64,000 bases of DNA from Eremophila alpestris peregrina (lineage: Eukaryota; Chordata; Aves; Passeriformes; Alaudidae): positions 1,925,344 to 1,989,343 of the forward strand of contig WMCF01000033.1 of the NCBI GenBank assembly GCA_009792885.1, written 5' to 3'. The stretch's first letter is position 1, and the number at the start of each line of letters is the position of its first letter. Shown piece by piece: positions 47,186 through 61,900 of the stretch. Both the position numbers and the translations under genes were made by a program. The notes under the pieces were generated by a model. It made no database searches and was not told the origin of the DNA. It saw only the letters and a list, made by a program, of their open reading frames with translations.

Positions 47186-50100
47186 GGAGATTGCCCAGGT
47201 CTTGCAGTAGGAGAGCTTGGAATCACATTTTAAAATAAATTATAACTAGATTTAAAAAAAAAAATCATTAGGGAAACCCAATTGCTGGTTTGGGGATTTC
47301 TGTTGTCCCAGTTCCCTTTCTCGAGTAAATGTGTTGATACTAACTACGATTTTGCCTTCCACTGAACAAGTCCACCAAAACAAAGCTCTTACTTTGCTTA
47401 ATAGTTTCACAATTATTTCTATAAGCAATGGATTTTGTCGCTGGTTGGTAATAGGGACGCAGGAGGAACTCGGCTCTTCTAACCTGTAAAATGTCCTTGT
47501 GGCTCTGATGGGGGGCTGCTCTTCTGCAGTCTTTAACATTTGATATAAAGCCCCACTATTAATGTCGTCAATCTTGAGCGTTAAAAACATGAAATAGAGC
47601 ACACCCCCAATATGCCAGCCTAGAAAATCTCTAATGTAGAAAAACCCCTTGGCTTTATTTGCCTTCCATGTCCCCAAGTTTTTACAAAAAGATTTTTCAA
47701 CTTATTCTCCAGTGAAGTTGAAAATTAGTTTTGTTAAAAGGAAGCTAATTTTTTCATGTAACCTGTTAATTCCAAGATGTGAAGCTTAAAAAAAAAAAAA
47801 AAATCACGAGGCCATGCTATCCTGAGACTTGCAATAGGATCCTGGGGGTTGTTAACTTTGCTGCTGAAGAATGCAGCTTTTGCTGCCAGTCTGGAGTCAG
47901 AGCTCTTGAGAGAGCTGGGACGGGCCCAGGAGGAGAATTCACTATTTGAATAAGAACGATTTTAGCCAAAAAGCAACAGTGAAGCTGCTAGAGAAGCCTG
48001 TCATCTCAAAGTAATACTCAGTTCTTTTTATAAGGTCTCCATTTTATTGGTACAATTTTTTCCTTGTAAAGGATTGTGAGTGTAATTAATTAAAGGCAAT
48101 AAATTGTAAGTGCATTTCATAGCTCCTGTATGTCTGGCTATATGACAGCACCCAGAAATGTGGCTGTTAAACGCACTGAAGAGCAATAGAGTAAGCAGTC
48201 ATTTCTCTAGATTTTTGTTGGGGGTTTTTTGGGTATCAGAGAGTCTGAAAACAGTATGACAAAAATTAAAAATTAACAATCCCATTAAATGTTTTAACTA
48301 CTAATGTCAACATAAATTACTGATACATTTTTCCAGACACAGTTTTGATCTTCAGGGCAGGGATGCTGCTAAAAGATACTTTAAAATACAATTATATAAT
48401 TATGTTATCCCTTCATGTTCGCAATAACATATTCATGAATGAATACAGCTTTGTTTTTGCCTACAGTTTGGCTTTCTTGTGCTTTTGAGTGTAATTTTGA
48501 AATTTAAAATTACAATATTTTTAAATACATTAATTTTGAAGTTTTGATGACAACTCTCAATGTTAATTTTAGCAAGCATGTGTTTGGTTAAATTAAAATT
48601 TGGCCATAAACTTAAACTTTTTAAAGAGGAAAATGTACCTGAATGAGCCAGAGTGATTCCAGTCAATCCTTTGGAGAAAAAAATCTACTTTTATCAGATT
48701 TTCCTGGAAAATCACGTTTATAGAAATGTAAATGGATTTGTTTTAAAATAAATTATTTAAAATCAGTTTAGTGACTTGAATTCTTCACATCTCTGATTGA
48801 TAAAAATTGTTAATATTTCAAAAGCAATGAAACTAAAAAAAATCGTATGAATTAACAAGAAAGAGTACTTCATGAAGTATGCCCCATAAAACTGTTGGTT
48901 ATTTTTCAAAATTTAATAGGTTTTTCACTGATTAAAAATAGAATCCAAAATAGAGAAGAAAGACACATTTGAAGAATAGTAGAATTTTTATTCATTAAGT
49001 AGTAATTAAAACAGGTTACAGTAATATATAATCCATTGTACAGAGAAATATTGGTCAGCAGCTTGAAGGCAATATGAATACTTCTCTTTTTTAAAAAAAG
49101 GACACGTTTTACCTCTTCTTTTACATGATAATCCATTCTTTGATGGTTCTTGATCTTAATTGCAATCACTGACAATTTCAGCAATAAGCTCTGTATGATT
49201 TTTCCTTCTGATTTGTACAATAACTGGCCACAAACCCTTTGACTTCCCCAGAACATGAGCCACTGGTTGCAGGATGTTCAGTAAATGTTCTTCCCAAGAA
49301 GTAAAATCATACTGTTTCTTTGTTCCAGCTGTAAAGAACCTGCCATGATAACAACAGCCTTTAAATGATGATGTCAAAATGTCAAAGAGGAAAGTGGCCC
49401 TGTGTGAGGTCAAGAGTCTCACTGATGCAGAAAGCAACTGGAGAAAAAACTGGCATGAGCTCTGGTGAATGTTGGAATGGGTTCAAAAAGTGAATATTTA
49501 TGAGAGTGGCATAATATATTTATTCTGGATACAGAATCTGCAGGTTCCCTTTTTTTCCCCCTTTTTAATTTTTTTTTTTGTTAACTTAATTTAAACAACG
49601 CCCTAAATGACTCTATTACTTCTGGCCCTGCACACTTCCTCAAATGAGAGGAAGAAGGAGAATTTGTGACCTTAATCCTTACACAGAACTCCAATTTATT
49701 TAAACTAGAGTCTTGGATTTTGAGTTGTGGATCTTGATTTATATCAAGATGATGGTTATATTTTTGATTGTTGTGGATTTTGTATACCCTGCACATTTGA
49801 CATAAGCTGCTGTGTATGTGGTCAGACTTCACACACACTCATGGAATATTCTGAATTGGGATGGACAATTTACAGGGATCCAAGGACGAAGGGAATGGCC
49901 TGTACTTACACAGATTGGAGGGGTGGTATCTGACTCGTACTTCTGGTCTATCAGAGTGTGGTGCAGGTTTGCCTAAAATACCGGGGTGGTCTTTGCAAAA
50001 TAAAGACAAAAGACAACTTCGCAAAATAAAGGCAATGTCTAAAAATCAAACGGTTGTGAGGATGTGCAATATAAGAAAGAAAGGTGCTAGAATGCGGCAG

Positions 50101-53100
50101 TGCTTTCAGAGAATGGGCCATGTCTCCGATGTGTTAATGACTGACAAGTGATCTCCCATCCCCAGTGCTTGGATGAGCTCTGGGATATCTGCCCCTGCTC
50201 GTTGTTGAGGCAGGATTGCAGGGGTGGTGCTCTGGCCTTGGGTCAGACTCAGTCTCCTGAGTCTCACCTGTGCTCAGTCTCCTACCGGCAGCAGGAATTA
50301 TGGTAAGTGGCACCAATAGAATTGTTTTAAGGAATTGCATAGTGATTTAAAAAAAAGAATTATAATAGTATCTAATATTAATTTGAAAGTACAAGACACT
50401 GAAGGATTTGGGTTTTTTTTTTTTTTTTTTTACTGTCAGAAATGGATTTCCAACAGTTCACTTTGCTGTCTGTTACATAGGAAAGCTTTTCTGAAAGTTT
50501 GTTTAAGGCATTGAGATAATTCTAATGCACAAATGGGCTTTGCTCGTAAGAAGAAATAAATTACTTGCTTTCAAAACCAAGCAGATAATTAATCTGAGTT
50601 CACATGATGGTTTTGGATTTTCCTGAACATCAGTTCACATCTTCCAGGCTGATACAGGAAGGATTTAAGCTCTCATTTGAAATAAATTAGTCAATTATTT
50701 TCTGCAAAGGACAACCCATTGCTCCCATAGCACCTGTCTCTGGGACATGTAGGATGAATTCCTTTGTCCAGGGCTAGGGCTAAGTACAGGTGCACACAGC
50801 TGCCGAGGATGTCTGTGATTCCAGTAGCTCTTCAAGGCACAGGGGTGTTTCTGTGACCTTATTCAGTGATTATGGATCACTCATTCCTCAAAAGAAGAAT
50901 TGTAGCACTCACTGGAAATGGAGGCAAGACATGGGTTTTTTTGTTGATATTTACAATTCACTGCAGATGTTTTTAAATAGGTATATCTTTTCCAGAGGTT
51001 TTTAAAACCTTTTAAAATCTTGTCTGTTCTATTCATTGAACAAAGAGGTGAAGAAAATCAATAATTGGTCTCTGGTGAGCAGGAGCCTAATTTTAACTGG
51101 TAGTTCCTGATTTACATAACCAAGGTAAGAGTCATAAGAGATTCTGCTTTGGAGCTATAGAAAGACACATTGCTGGGGAAAACTGTTTGCCAGTTCAGAG
51201 AAGCCTGCCTTTCAACTCAAGCCAGACAGTCTTTCTTGCAACAACTTACTTATTTTTCTTGGTAGAAATATTGATTTAAAAAAAAAACAACATGAATAAT
51301 GATTTTTTGTCTTGTTGAGAAAAAGTAAGTGATTTTGCATCATACAATTTTCCTACCTTTGTTCTGAGCAGAGGAGAGAGGAGAGCTTCAAAATTTGTGG
51401 CATATCTAGTTTGTGTAAGCTTTGAATCTGTATACTGCAACCACATGTTGGAGAAAGACCTCTTGAAATACATGGCAACTGCAAAGGCTTTACCTACTCC
51501 GTGAGATTTACTGATGGAGTACTTGGATCTTTTCCTAAAGCTCTTGCTATGGAAATTTTTGAGGAATTGATGCCATACTATTTACTAGCTGTATGATTTG
51601 GCATGGGATTCTCTGCTGGCAGCACCATGGGAGTGGTCCCACCTTGAAACGCTGCGATCCGTGTCAGGCCGGGGTGTCTGAAAACAGTTTGTCTTTACTG
51701 GCAGATGCTGGAGGAAGATCAGAGCTGCAATTAACCTATTTACAGCAAAAGCTTGCTCATGACTTAAAAAAAAAAAAAAGTTAAACTTTAAACTAAAAAA
51801 GATTTAAAAGTTATAGAACAAATGACTGAATAGGGCAAATCTGGGTTCAATTAACTGCAAAATTGGTTACAAATGTTTTCAAAAGCTTCTAGCGTTATGG
51901 GCTGGGAAGTTGCTATTTTGGAGGCTCTGGGCAAGTGGCACAGCTCTCCAGGGAGTGTGTGGGTGGTGGGAATCACACTGCTGTGGGTGACGGAGCCAGG
52001 TCCCCCCAAGGAATGATGAAGCCTCTCCCAGGAAGCAGCTGAGCCTGGGGCTGTGCTGGCTTCCACAGAGTCCAGCCTGACAGTGTGAAGGTGTTTTGGG
52101 TCCTATTGCCATTTCTGCTGCTGAGAAAACTCCAATCACTTGGAATTTCCTTGCTTAGAAACACTTCCTTGCACAGTGGCAGCATTACTGACACTGGTGT
52201 GGACCACCACTGAACAAAGTGCAGTTGGTCACCAGCCTCTTGGGATTGTCCCCAGTGGTGACTCAGCTCCCTTCCTGGGCATGGCCTGTGCACATGGGGA
52301 CCATGAGAAAGCAGGGAAAGGTGAGGGCTTTAAGGAAAGCTCGTGCTGTCAAAAGTTGCAACTGCAAATGTTTGGTAAAATATTTTTCGAGGGGCTGGAA
52401 CAAGGGGCTAATTGTAAGAATTAATAATTTTTTTATTGTGACTGGAACGGGTGACATAGCAGAGGAACAAGTATTTCCAGAGCAGTCAGTATTTCAGGTT
52501 GTGTTTGTTTGTTGCTGAGAAGCATTCAAAACTCTCAGCCAAACCTCAGTGCCTAAATAGCAGAGATTGGCATAGAATGAGTCAAAATGCAGTGTGTATT
52601 TGTCGATTCAAGTTGCAAATCCAACTTCTGATCCTTTCCAAAGTATCAATGGCCATTATAAAAACTGGTTTTGTGGCAGAAGCCTTCCAAAAGGAAGTGT
52701 TTCTTGGGGAGTGATGGGAGCTGAATGTCAAAAAAATTTTGTATTTACTATCTGAGGAGCATTATTGAGAATGATTTAATTTCCCTAAAAAAATTCAGAC
52801 TTTTTCTAGAAAAGAATAAACTCTGAAAACAACCCCAACAAAATCCCTCTAAAAATTAAAAAAAAATCAAACTTTGAAAAATGTCCTAATAATGAAGCTG
52901 AGCAAATAATTTAAAACATAATTTATTCATTGTATGTAAATAATGTAATAGATCATCAAAGTAATATTTCTTTCAAATTCTTTAACTAATATATCTCTAC
53001 TTTAAATATTACCTGATGGATTAAAGTATTTGGTACTTGTCTGGAGTAGCTCTTGGTCAGAGCTGTGGGTAGCAATAAAGGGCTCTGTTCCAGTTCTGTG

Positions 53101-55503
53101 GTCAGATCAGCACACAGCCTTATCATGGGAGATTTTGACATGTGTGTATTTAAAATCCTCCTCACATATGGATGTTTGTCCACTATGTGGTTGTGAAAGC
53201 AGCTGTTGCAGTTGGTTTCCTGTTTCAGCCAGCCATCTTTTATCACCTCTGATTTTTCTTCCTTCATTTCCACTGGTGACATTTCACTGAGTTTCTGTGA
53301 TCTTGACCCTGGAAGGGCTGAGACTGCTGAAGCTCTTTTACTTGTCCTTAGTCCATGTTGGGAACTCACCTCTTCCAGTCATGATGGTCTTTAAGCAGAT
53401 CCCATTTTTGAAGATAACCCTGTATTCTCTTACAATGACCAGTTCATGCTGAACCCTCCAGCTCAGTGTTCAAGCTGGGGAACAGAGCTGCTCTCCAGGC
53501 TCTGCTGCTGCTCATGGCTCTGCCATCTGTCCCTGGGGCAGGGAGGGAGCCCCAACAGACAAAGCGTGTGAGAACCTCATGGGTGTCATCACTTTTCACA
53601 GCCTTCTGGAGAGGCAGCAAAGTCATTTTGGTTTTACAAGTGACAGCAGAGGTACAGAGCCACTGCAGTCCCAGTCCTCAAGGGTACTTCAACAACTGCT
53701 TCATTGGTGCTGGCCCAAGGAGACATCACCTGTCTGATGCAGGTTCTGCAGATCCTTCCTGCCAGCATGAACTTCATTTTCTTTTATTTGTGAGAGGAGG
53801 AAAATATTTGTTTCAGGGTGTAAAACTTCAGTCTTAGAGGCTACATGGGTGTTATTAGGACCTGGTAATTTTACTGTTATGGAACAATGGGGAATTTTCT
53901 TTGTAAGGCCAGGAGCTGTGGTTCAGAAAAGTTTCACTGGCCTAACAAAGTAGAAACATTTACAGGCCTCATCAGGAGTAAGTAATAACTTTAATGGAGC
54001 AGTTAATTAGTTCTGCTCTTTTCAGACGGGATCATTAGAATTTAATGAGAATTAATAATTTCATAAAGCATGGAAATATATTGCCCCAAGCAAAATACGG
54101 TAACACACATTTCACAGACTTTAAATGAATATGGTGACATTTTCTCATATTGTTGGATGATCTATAATATTTTTATGTAGTAACTCAAGATAAAATATTT
54201 GGATCACATTATAAAGTATGTTCCTGTTTGAAGATACCAAGCCCCCATTATTTGTGAATAGGAATATAAACCTAAATACAGCAATGTAAATGCAATTCTT
54301 TATCACTGTTGGCTCTTTTCTTGAACATTTAAAGAAAAAGATCACCTAGAAACATCACTGAAGAGCAGCAGAATTCCTTTGCCATGTGCTGTAAATCTTG
54401 TGTCAGATTTACTACACTACCCATTGATTAAAACAAGCACATTAATAGTTTGAGACTAAGATGTCGTAAAAGCAGGACAGAAAATCTTCATAAAACATAT
54501 TTGGGGCTATTTTAGTTGGACATCATCTTGCAATATAATAAGTAATGTAACAACAACAAATGAGTATTCCATATAAGGGGATTTTTTTCAGTCTAGCATT
54601 TTACATAAATTATTATCTATAGTTTTGTGCCTCAACTATTGTTAATGGCATAAAAAGAAGCCATTTCTCATTTCCGGATTCTGGGCTGATTTAAATTGTC
54701 CTGGCTTTCACTGGCACTCATGAGGTTGTACCAATGTCCATGAGTCAAGGATGGGGCCCAAATATTTCAATGAAGTCCTAGAAAAGAGGGAAGGAAATTC
54801 CTTCTGTATATGCTCTAACTGCTGAGGTGTCTTTTTCACAGAATTTTTCCTTTGCTGCTTGAACATATGGATGACATCTTTTATTGTATTCACTACAAAT
54901 TGAAATAACTGATTAATAAACCCAAATTTGACTGTTCCTCTGAACATGGCCTGAACTTGTGTTGATCCTGTCCAGCTCCCACCCCTGTGGTGTGATGTAA
55001 CATATGTACATCCAAGATGGTAAAATCAGCATCAAGACAGTGCCATGGGGCAGAGATGCAGACTTGCAGAGTTTCTAATCTTCTTCCTGAAAGAATTAAA
55101 ACTTGGACTAAACATGTCAGAGTGAGTAAAGGCCAAAGCAGAGCTCCCCTGCCACTGGGGCTAGGCTGTGATACCCTATCATTAGAGCACTCTTTGTGGG
55201 GAAATCTGAATTCCTTGTGCTGCAGCAAAACCTAGCCAAAGCACAGACAGATCAAACTATTCAGCTTTTCATGATGGTCCAACCCATTTCATTTTTCAAA
55301 ACTGCAGAGCAGTAAAATGAAGCATTCTTTCTTGCTGAGTCTTCTAAGAAAATGCTGGCACAAACTTCAAATGCATAATACATCTCCCATCACAGATGTG
55401 AAAGAAAATTACCTACCAGATCTTTTTTCAGTAGGAGTTTCTATTTAAAGTGAAACACGTGATCATTACAGTATTTCAACAGTTAGATGAAAAACTGCTG
55501 CAA

Positions 55504-55552
<49 letters not shown>

Positions 55553-55555
55553 GTA
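55504..55555. repeat. Compound (ATAC)n(AT)n microsatellite
   Basis: About seven ATAC units run directly into about eleven AT units. Likely polymorphic. Confidence 0.9.
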
Positions 55556-58500
55556 TAAAATTCTGCAAGAGATGAGTACTTGAAGTGAGCATTCCAAGTA
55601 CTGGCCATCCAAATATGCAACAAATTACATTCTGCTTCTCTCAATTTTTCTAATTAACTACTTCAGATTTAAGACTATGATGCACTTTTTCTCAGCCTCT
55701 TTTTTCACTCTCCAAGCACGATGTTTTCTGTTCCTGCAATGATTGCTGTGCACTGCAGCAGCACTGAGGCACTGGCGGCTGGAAATGGAGAGCTCCTGTT
55801 TCTGTATCACAGAAAAGAGAACCTCCTCCAGAAAGCTGGCAAATACAAGAATACAGAGAGGGAATGTGTGGGCACAACAGAGCAGGGAAGTCATTGCAAT
55901 GGCACAGCTTGTTGTATGTGCAGGTGTGAAGGGTGAGGTGTGAGCACTGCTCAGCAATCTCTGGGTGGGGATTGAACAGGCACAGGATGTGGCAGCATCT
56001 TAAAAGCCCTGGGATCTGCTGCTGGCTGGTACCTGTGAGCAGCACTTGGAGGACCCTGCCCAATGTTCCCACTGCTTCCTCTCCTACACTGGATCGTGTG
56101 CTGGAGGCAGCCCAGGTTTGGCAGCAATGGTCTTTTTTGCATTCCTGTTCTGCAAGAATTTTCTCTTTCTCTCCGTAAGCTAGTGGGAAGGTAAGGGAAG
56201 GAGGAGACATCATGTCTGGTACCTCAGCTACTCCTGAGTTACATTTCTACCTGCTTTGGAGGCATTGGTGCTGTGAAATGACCATGCATTCCCTGTGGGA
56301 GGGCAAGAAGTGGAAAACTCCCCGTGTTTGCTTGCAGGCAGCCAGCAGCCCTACACTGTTCCTCCTGACTATCCTGCTAGAGATATCGCTGGACTTTTCC
56401 TTTTCCTTACACCTGTCTCCATCTTCACAGGGGTCAGGGCCATGAGGACAATTGTTCTTCACTCACATAACGGCTCTTTCCTCAAAATAGCGAGTAAAGA
56501 AAACAAATGGCAGTAGCAGCTTTCCAGATCTTCTGTGTTGTTTGAATGTTGGTTTAGTCATTAATTAGAGAGCAATGAGCATTATCAGTTCTACACTTGA
56601 TCATATATCATATGATCTAAAAACTAGCTGCTTGATCCTATCAGATGATTAGTATCTTATTGCTGAATTTTATTAAATATTGATGCCAAAGTTTTGTTTT
56701 CAGCATTTGCAAATCCTTTTAGTCGATTAACAGTAAAATAAAAAGGTTTCAGTTTGGTGAGAGCTATTGTAATTATATTTACCATGCAGTTTATTACCAT
56801 ATGCTGAATTTTGTATTGCACCTACAAACTCCATTAAAAGAACATTAAAGCTGCAAAGTGCAGTATTCTGAAACTGGGAAATAATGGTGTTTTCCTGTGC
56901 AAATTTAAAACTTTTGAGGGAAATCAGACCTGCAGGTTAGCTGTCTGAACGCTGTGTACAGTGCATGAGCAGAGGCAGCCACCTCCAAGTGGGATTGAAA
57001 CAAACTCATGGTCTGGAAGTCACCTGCACTCACTAATTGGGAGTGCAATAGCAGGGCTCCATCTGAAATCACCTCCAGAACTGAAGTACCTGGCTGAGGT
57101 CAGGAAGGAGCTTCCTGGGTGTGTGCAGGACCTGCAGCCTGCAGCTCTGCTGCTCTGTGCTCCTTTCCCAGGGAGAGAGGCCCCAGGACAGTCAGAAGGG
57201 AAAGGCATTGCTGGGGAAAGCTCCCCTACTGCAGTGAGATTCCTGCTTTCTTCAGGGACAGTGTAACACCCTGGCTGCCACAGGAATGCTCAAGCATTGT
57301 AAGTATGATTGTAACTGGATAAATGTAGAAATGTTGCAGGAGAAGCTGATGGCTGCTGTAGTAGTTGAGGGCTCCCTGTTTGAGGCACCTCCTCCAGTGT
57401 TAGGTATGGAGTTGTACTCCTGACCACTTTCTGTGGCTCAGTGCATCTTCATCTCTTTGCTGAACTTCAGCACAACTTCAAAATGAAGGGGTTCAAAGCA
57501 CCCCCCACAGATTTGCCCTGTCCATGGGGTCTAGGAGTGTTTGAAGTCCCTTCAGCCTGTGGAGAAGCAGTCTAAGGCTGCTGTTCCTGTGCAAGTCCTC
57601 AGTCAGGAAACGATTTTATAGAAGGGATTACTGCTGCTAACTGCAGGGGCATCATAAAACCAGTGATCCCTGCTCCACCTCTGCAAAGAGGGGCTGGAGG
57701 TAGAGAGAGTTTCAGACAGTGGATACAGGTACCACAGCCACAAGGGAGGAGAGGAGCTGCCACAAACAGTGAGAGAGAACTGTCTGTGTCCTCAGTGCAC
57801 TTCTCTAGCAGAGGACTAAAGACTATTTGCTCTTTAATGAAAGGTGAAATTGTTTAATGCATTTCAAGAAAGGCTGAAAGCTCACAAATGCAGCTCTGGT
57901 TTGACCTTGTCTGCTGTCCCACTGTTCAGGAGGATCTTCAAATGTGCGTATCCTGGAGATATTGCACAGTTCTCATTCTGAGTTTGAACTCTGGGGCTAC
58001 TGTCCATGTGAGCAAGGAAAAACTTCACAGTGAACAAAATCCCTGCTGCTTCAACCCATGGAGCTACAGTGATAGTCTTTCCCTTGCAATGGGTTGATTG
58101 GAAAGCCTTTGCCTGGTGCTGTGGTGAGAAACTATTGAACCTGACTAAAGTTTGTGGGACTGGGAGCCATGCCAATAATAGAGGATTCAGGCAGCACTTT
58201 AAAATGCTGTTTTCACAAGCACATAAATCCCATTTAGCAGTATTTTTGTCAAACTGCTCCTTTTTGTGATGTTCCCTATGTGATGGTATAGGAGCCAAGC
58301 CTAAAATTTATTCTTCAATGTGTTTCAACCTCAACTTCTGTCTGAGTTCTTTGGCTGGTGTGAATCATGTAGCTCCTTTGGCTTTAGAGATGTGATGATT
58401 TACACCAGCTGAAGAGAGGTTCCCTCTTTCTAATGTCATTTCCTTGGGCCTTTCTCATGTGGTATTTTCCTGTCATTTCATTTTTCATCCTTTTCCAAGA

Positions 58501-58699
58501 ATCTTAAATGTTTCACTGTAAACATTAAAAATCCACTTGTGTCTTTGGCATCAAATATAACAATAGAACTTGTTTTTACATCTCTCAGTGGTACAATATA
58601 GAGGCATTGCCAAAAGCTATCCACTATCATTACAAACATGGGAATGGAAGACATATATAAACATAGAAGTGTAACCCCTTTCTCGAATAAGAGTTTATA

Positions 58700-58965
58700 A
58701 TAGCAACAGTGAACTTGACCCAGTGCATTTCCTGTAGGGATAAGGTGACCTGCAGGGGTTAATGGCCCGTGGCTTTGCCTTGGGCTATCATCTCACCCAG
58801 CCAGTGATTAATCCTGGAGAAATGCCCTTTGCTCCCATCATTATCCCTTAAATGGAACCTTTAGAATTCAAAATGATTTCAGAATGGAATTTACCACTGC
58901 CCTGCACTCCATTCATTGCAAGGAACTTTACTGTAACTGCATGTCACACTTGCATAAATAACCTT
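58700..58965. promoter_or_regulatory. Candidate conserved non-coding element
   Basis: The segment contains GGGTTAATGG, a GATTAATCC site of PITX/OTX type, and further palindromic AT cores such as GGAACCTTTAGAATTC. It ends at an A-rich run near 58,973. The evidence is motif density only. Confidence 0.22.
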
Positions 58966-61900
58966 CAGAGGGAAAAAAAAAAAAAAGAAAGATGAAAGGA
59001 CTGGCCCAGAAAAAGGAATAAAACTCCAGTGCAGGCTACCACTGCTGGTAATATTCCAACAGCAGGGTGATTCTATAACAGGAGGCTAAAACTGCTGCAG
59101 CAAGTGGAGGTAAAAGAGTCTGAAAGGATTTGATGTTTATGAGAATTTTCCTGTGCAAGCATTAACTGTAGCATATTTTCAGGCAGCAATGTGTTATGTT
59201 TTTTGTTTTGTTTACTTAGCTGCTTCCCAGGCATATTCTTGACAAACTAGGTTTTCTTAATAAACTTAGGATGGCAAGGTCCCTGCACTGCCAACACATG
59301 GCCCAAAGCGCTGCTGAAGGAACAAGCGAAGTGCAAAAGAGGCTGTGAGTTTTAAGCTATTGCTCTGATTCAAAACCAGAAAGCTTCAGTTCATCTGCTG
59401 ACCTCTCTTGCAGGTCTTTTGCTTGCAAATTGTATCTGCTAGCTAAGCAGCTCAGGTACAGCATATTGCTTAAACTTTCTTCCTGAGAATGCAGTAAAAT
59501 CTGTGGTGGTAAAGCAATCAGTGACCTCAATCATGTCTGTACTCCCCTCTTAATCTATCTGATGTAGGCTTCATGCCTGGCTATATTAAACAGGCCTAGT
59601 ACACAAGGTTGTAGAAACAATTAAATCTACTTACTGTTTTTTTTACCTTCTTATAGACACAAGTTTCCTCATACACTTTTAATCAAGGAAAGTTTCAGAC
59701 AGGAAGATATTCATCATCAGTGCTGGACAACCAATTTAGCATAACTCTACCACTGGTGATGAAAGTCTGCAATGCTGTTTTTGCAGTCTCCTATGTCACA
59801 TGTACTGATCACACTCACACACCTGTGGGAAATATATTCCTAATGTATTTGGAGTAATTTTGCATGTGGAGCTGTGTCACCTGTTGCATGAAGTGACTGG
59901 TGGTAGTGGTCATCCAGTGTATGGCTGTATTTTGATCCTAGTAAAGGCCATTTTTTTTATTCACTTGCATCTTGCACACTTTTTTTTTTTTTTTAAACTT
60001 TATTGTGGATGAACCTCAAGCAAGACAACCTGTATTTACTGCAAAGCTGAAATATTCTCCAGCTGGATTGGGACTAACAGAGTTTGGGACGGTCTCCAAT
60101 ATGCTTCTCACTCTTCCTCTGATATGTTGCCATTGAGCAGCAGAGTGAAGCAGGGCTGTCCCACTCCTGGGCCTGGCTCCTGGACACTGTCTCTGTGTGG
60201 TGCTTGACTGCCAGAAGCTGCTGACAGCACCATAGAGCATCTCAAGCAGAGATGTCTGTGGTCTTCTCTCTTTGCTCTTTCAATGAGTGAACCCAAATCA
60301 ATATTTTCATGGAAGCTGGCCTTCCTCACTGTACCAGCATTCCCTGCAGGTGGTATCAGGAGTGGTTTCTGATAAGTTCAGGTGGTGGTGTGGCCCTTCC
60401 TTCACCTTGTTTGCTGAGCAATGAGCCTGACCAGGACTTTGCCTGCTCTCTGGACTTGTGGAGCTCTGGCCTCAAACACATGAACAAGAACTTTGTGGAT
60501 CAGTGGCTGGAGGTACAGTCATAGGTATAAGGTCAACTTTGGACGAATACACACTGAACAGTTCTAGCACTTGAAGCCTAGACTTCCATATCCTTAGGGT
60601 TTTGTTTTTAAAATATTCTCCAGCTCCTCTACTCCTGCAGTAGCCAGGAAAAGCCCTGTTGTTGTGCCATGGCTTTCTGTGGCTGCTGGGCCAGCTGGCA
60701 GTGCCCAGAGAGAAGCTCAGTTCCCAGGTCTGGGAGCAGGATTTCAGGTTCTTTGCTGTCTAAGTTCCTGCTCTGCACTGTGCCTGTCAGATCTAACATA
60801 AAGGCAGACAATACCAATGTGATTCTTTGGCTTGCTGGCCTTCTTTCTTGAGAACAATCTCATCAACCTCTCTTGTATCTCACTCCCCATTCATGGTGTC
60901 TCAACTAAATTCTAAAGTGTCTGGAGAATGTGCCACATTATGGAAAGATGCAAGACCTCTTGGGGTACTGTTGGAGATCTGTATTAACCAGAGGATGCAA
61001 ACACAGACCCTGGAGCTACCTCTAGCTGACCAACTCCCTCATGTCTTGAAATGTTTTCCCCATGGTTTCCTTAAATTTTCTTCATATTCTAAAATCAAGC
61101 TAAGCTGGGTTAGACTATGTTTTGGTAAGCTGCCTATTAAGTTGGCACTAATTATACATAAAGATTTAGCATTAATCATTTAAAGTAACGTGGGAAAGGA
61201 AGTGAGGACTAGGTTTGTTTGTTTGTTTTGGGGTTTTTTTTTCCCATGATGCTGGAAAAGGCATTACATATTTTGGGGATATTTGATATTTTAAAATGAG
61301 ATTTACCTTCCTTCTTATTTTTCATCAAGACTGTAAACTTTATAAAATAATATTTTGTAATTATCAATACTTAGATCAATGCTTACAAGATTTTTTTTTG
61401 AGAGATCTTTGTTTCTTTGTTAAGAGAAAGCTGCTGCTCAGCATCAGGGATTCCTAATACATTTTTTAGCAACACCAGGCATAAGAATAGATGCCACATA
61501 TATTCATATATATAATTGGATTGAAAGAGGGGTGCATGCCTTCACTTTTGGGAGTAGCTTTAGTTCTGGAAATTACAAGAATAAAAGCTTACAGTTAAAT
61601 TTTTTAAGTGTCCCAGCTCTTGGGGAAAAAGGAATTTTGTCTGAAAATGAGTGCTCTGATTCTAGTTTACTGGGAAGGAGAAACAGTAATAAATTGTATC
61701 ATGTTTACAAGCACCTGTACAAAGTGTTGCCATATGTGTAAAACCTCAGGGCATGTGGGGCCATACCACAGTTGGGACACCCATCCTTCCTTCTGTTTTG
61801 TTGGAGAAAGGAAGTGTCTTGTCCCTGTCTTGGGACTGGGAGAGGCAGTCTGCAATGGGATTGGTGTTAGTACCATCATTATGGCATGGGATTATCTAAA

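Noticed and set aside
49156..49437. 93-codon minus-strand ORF with a protein-like composition
   Set aside because: I recognised no family, motif or splice sites, and the neighbouring frames are equally open. It may merit a database search but is not supported as a gene.
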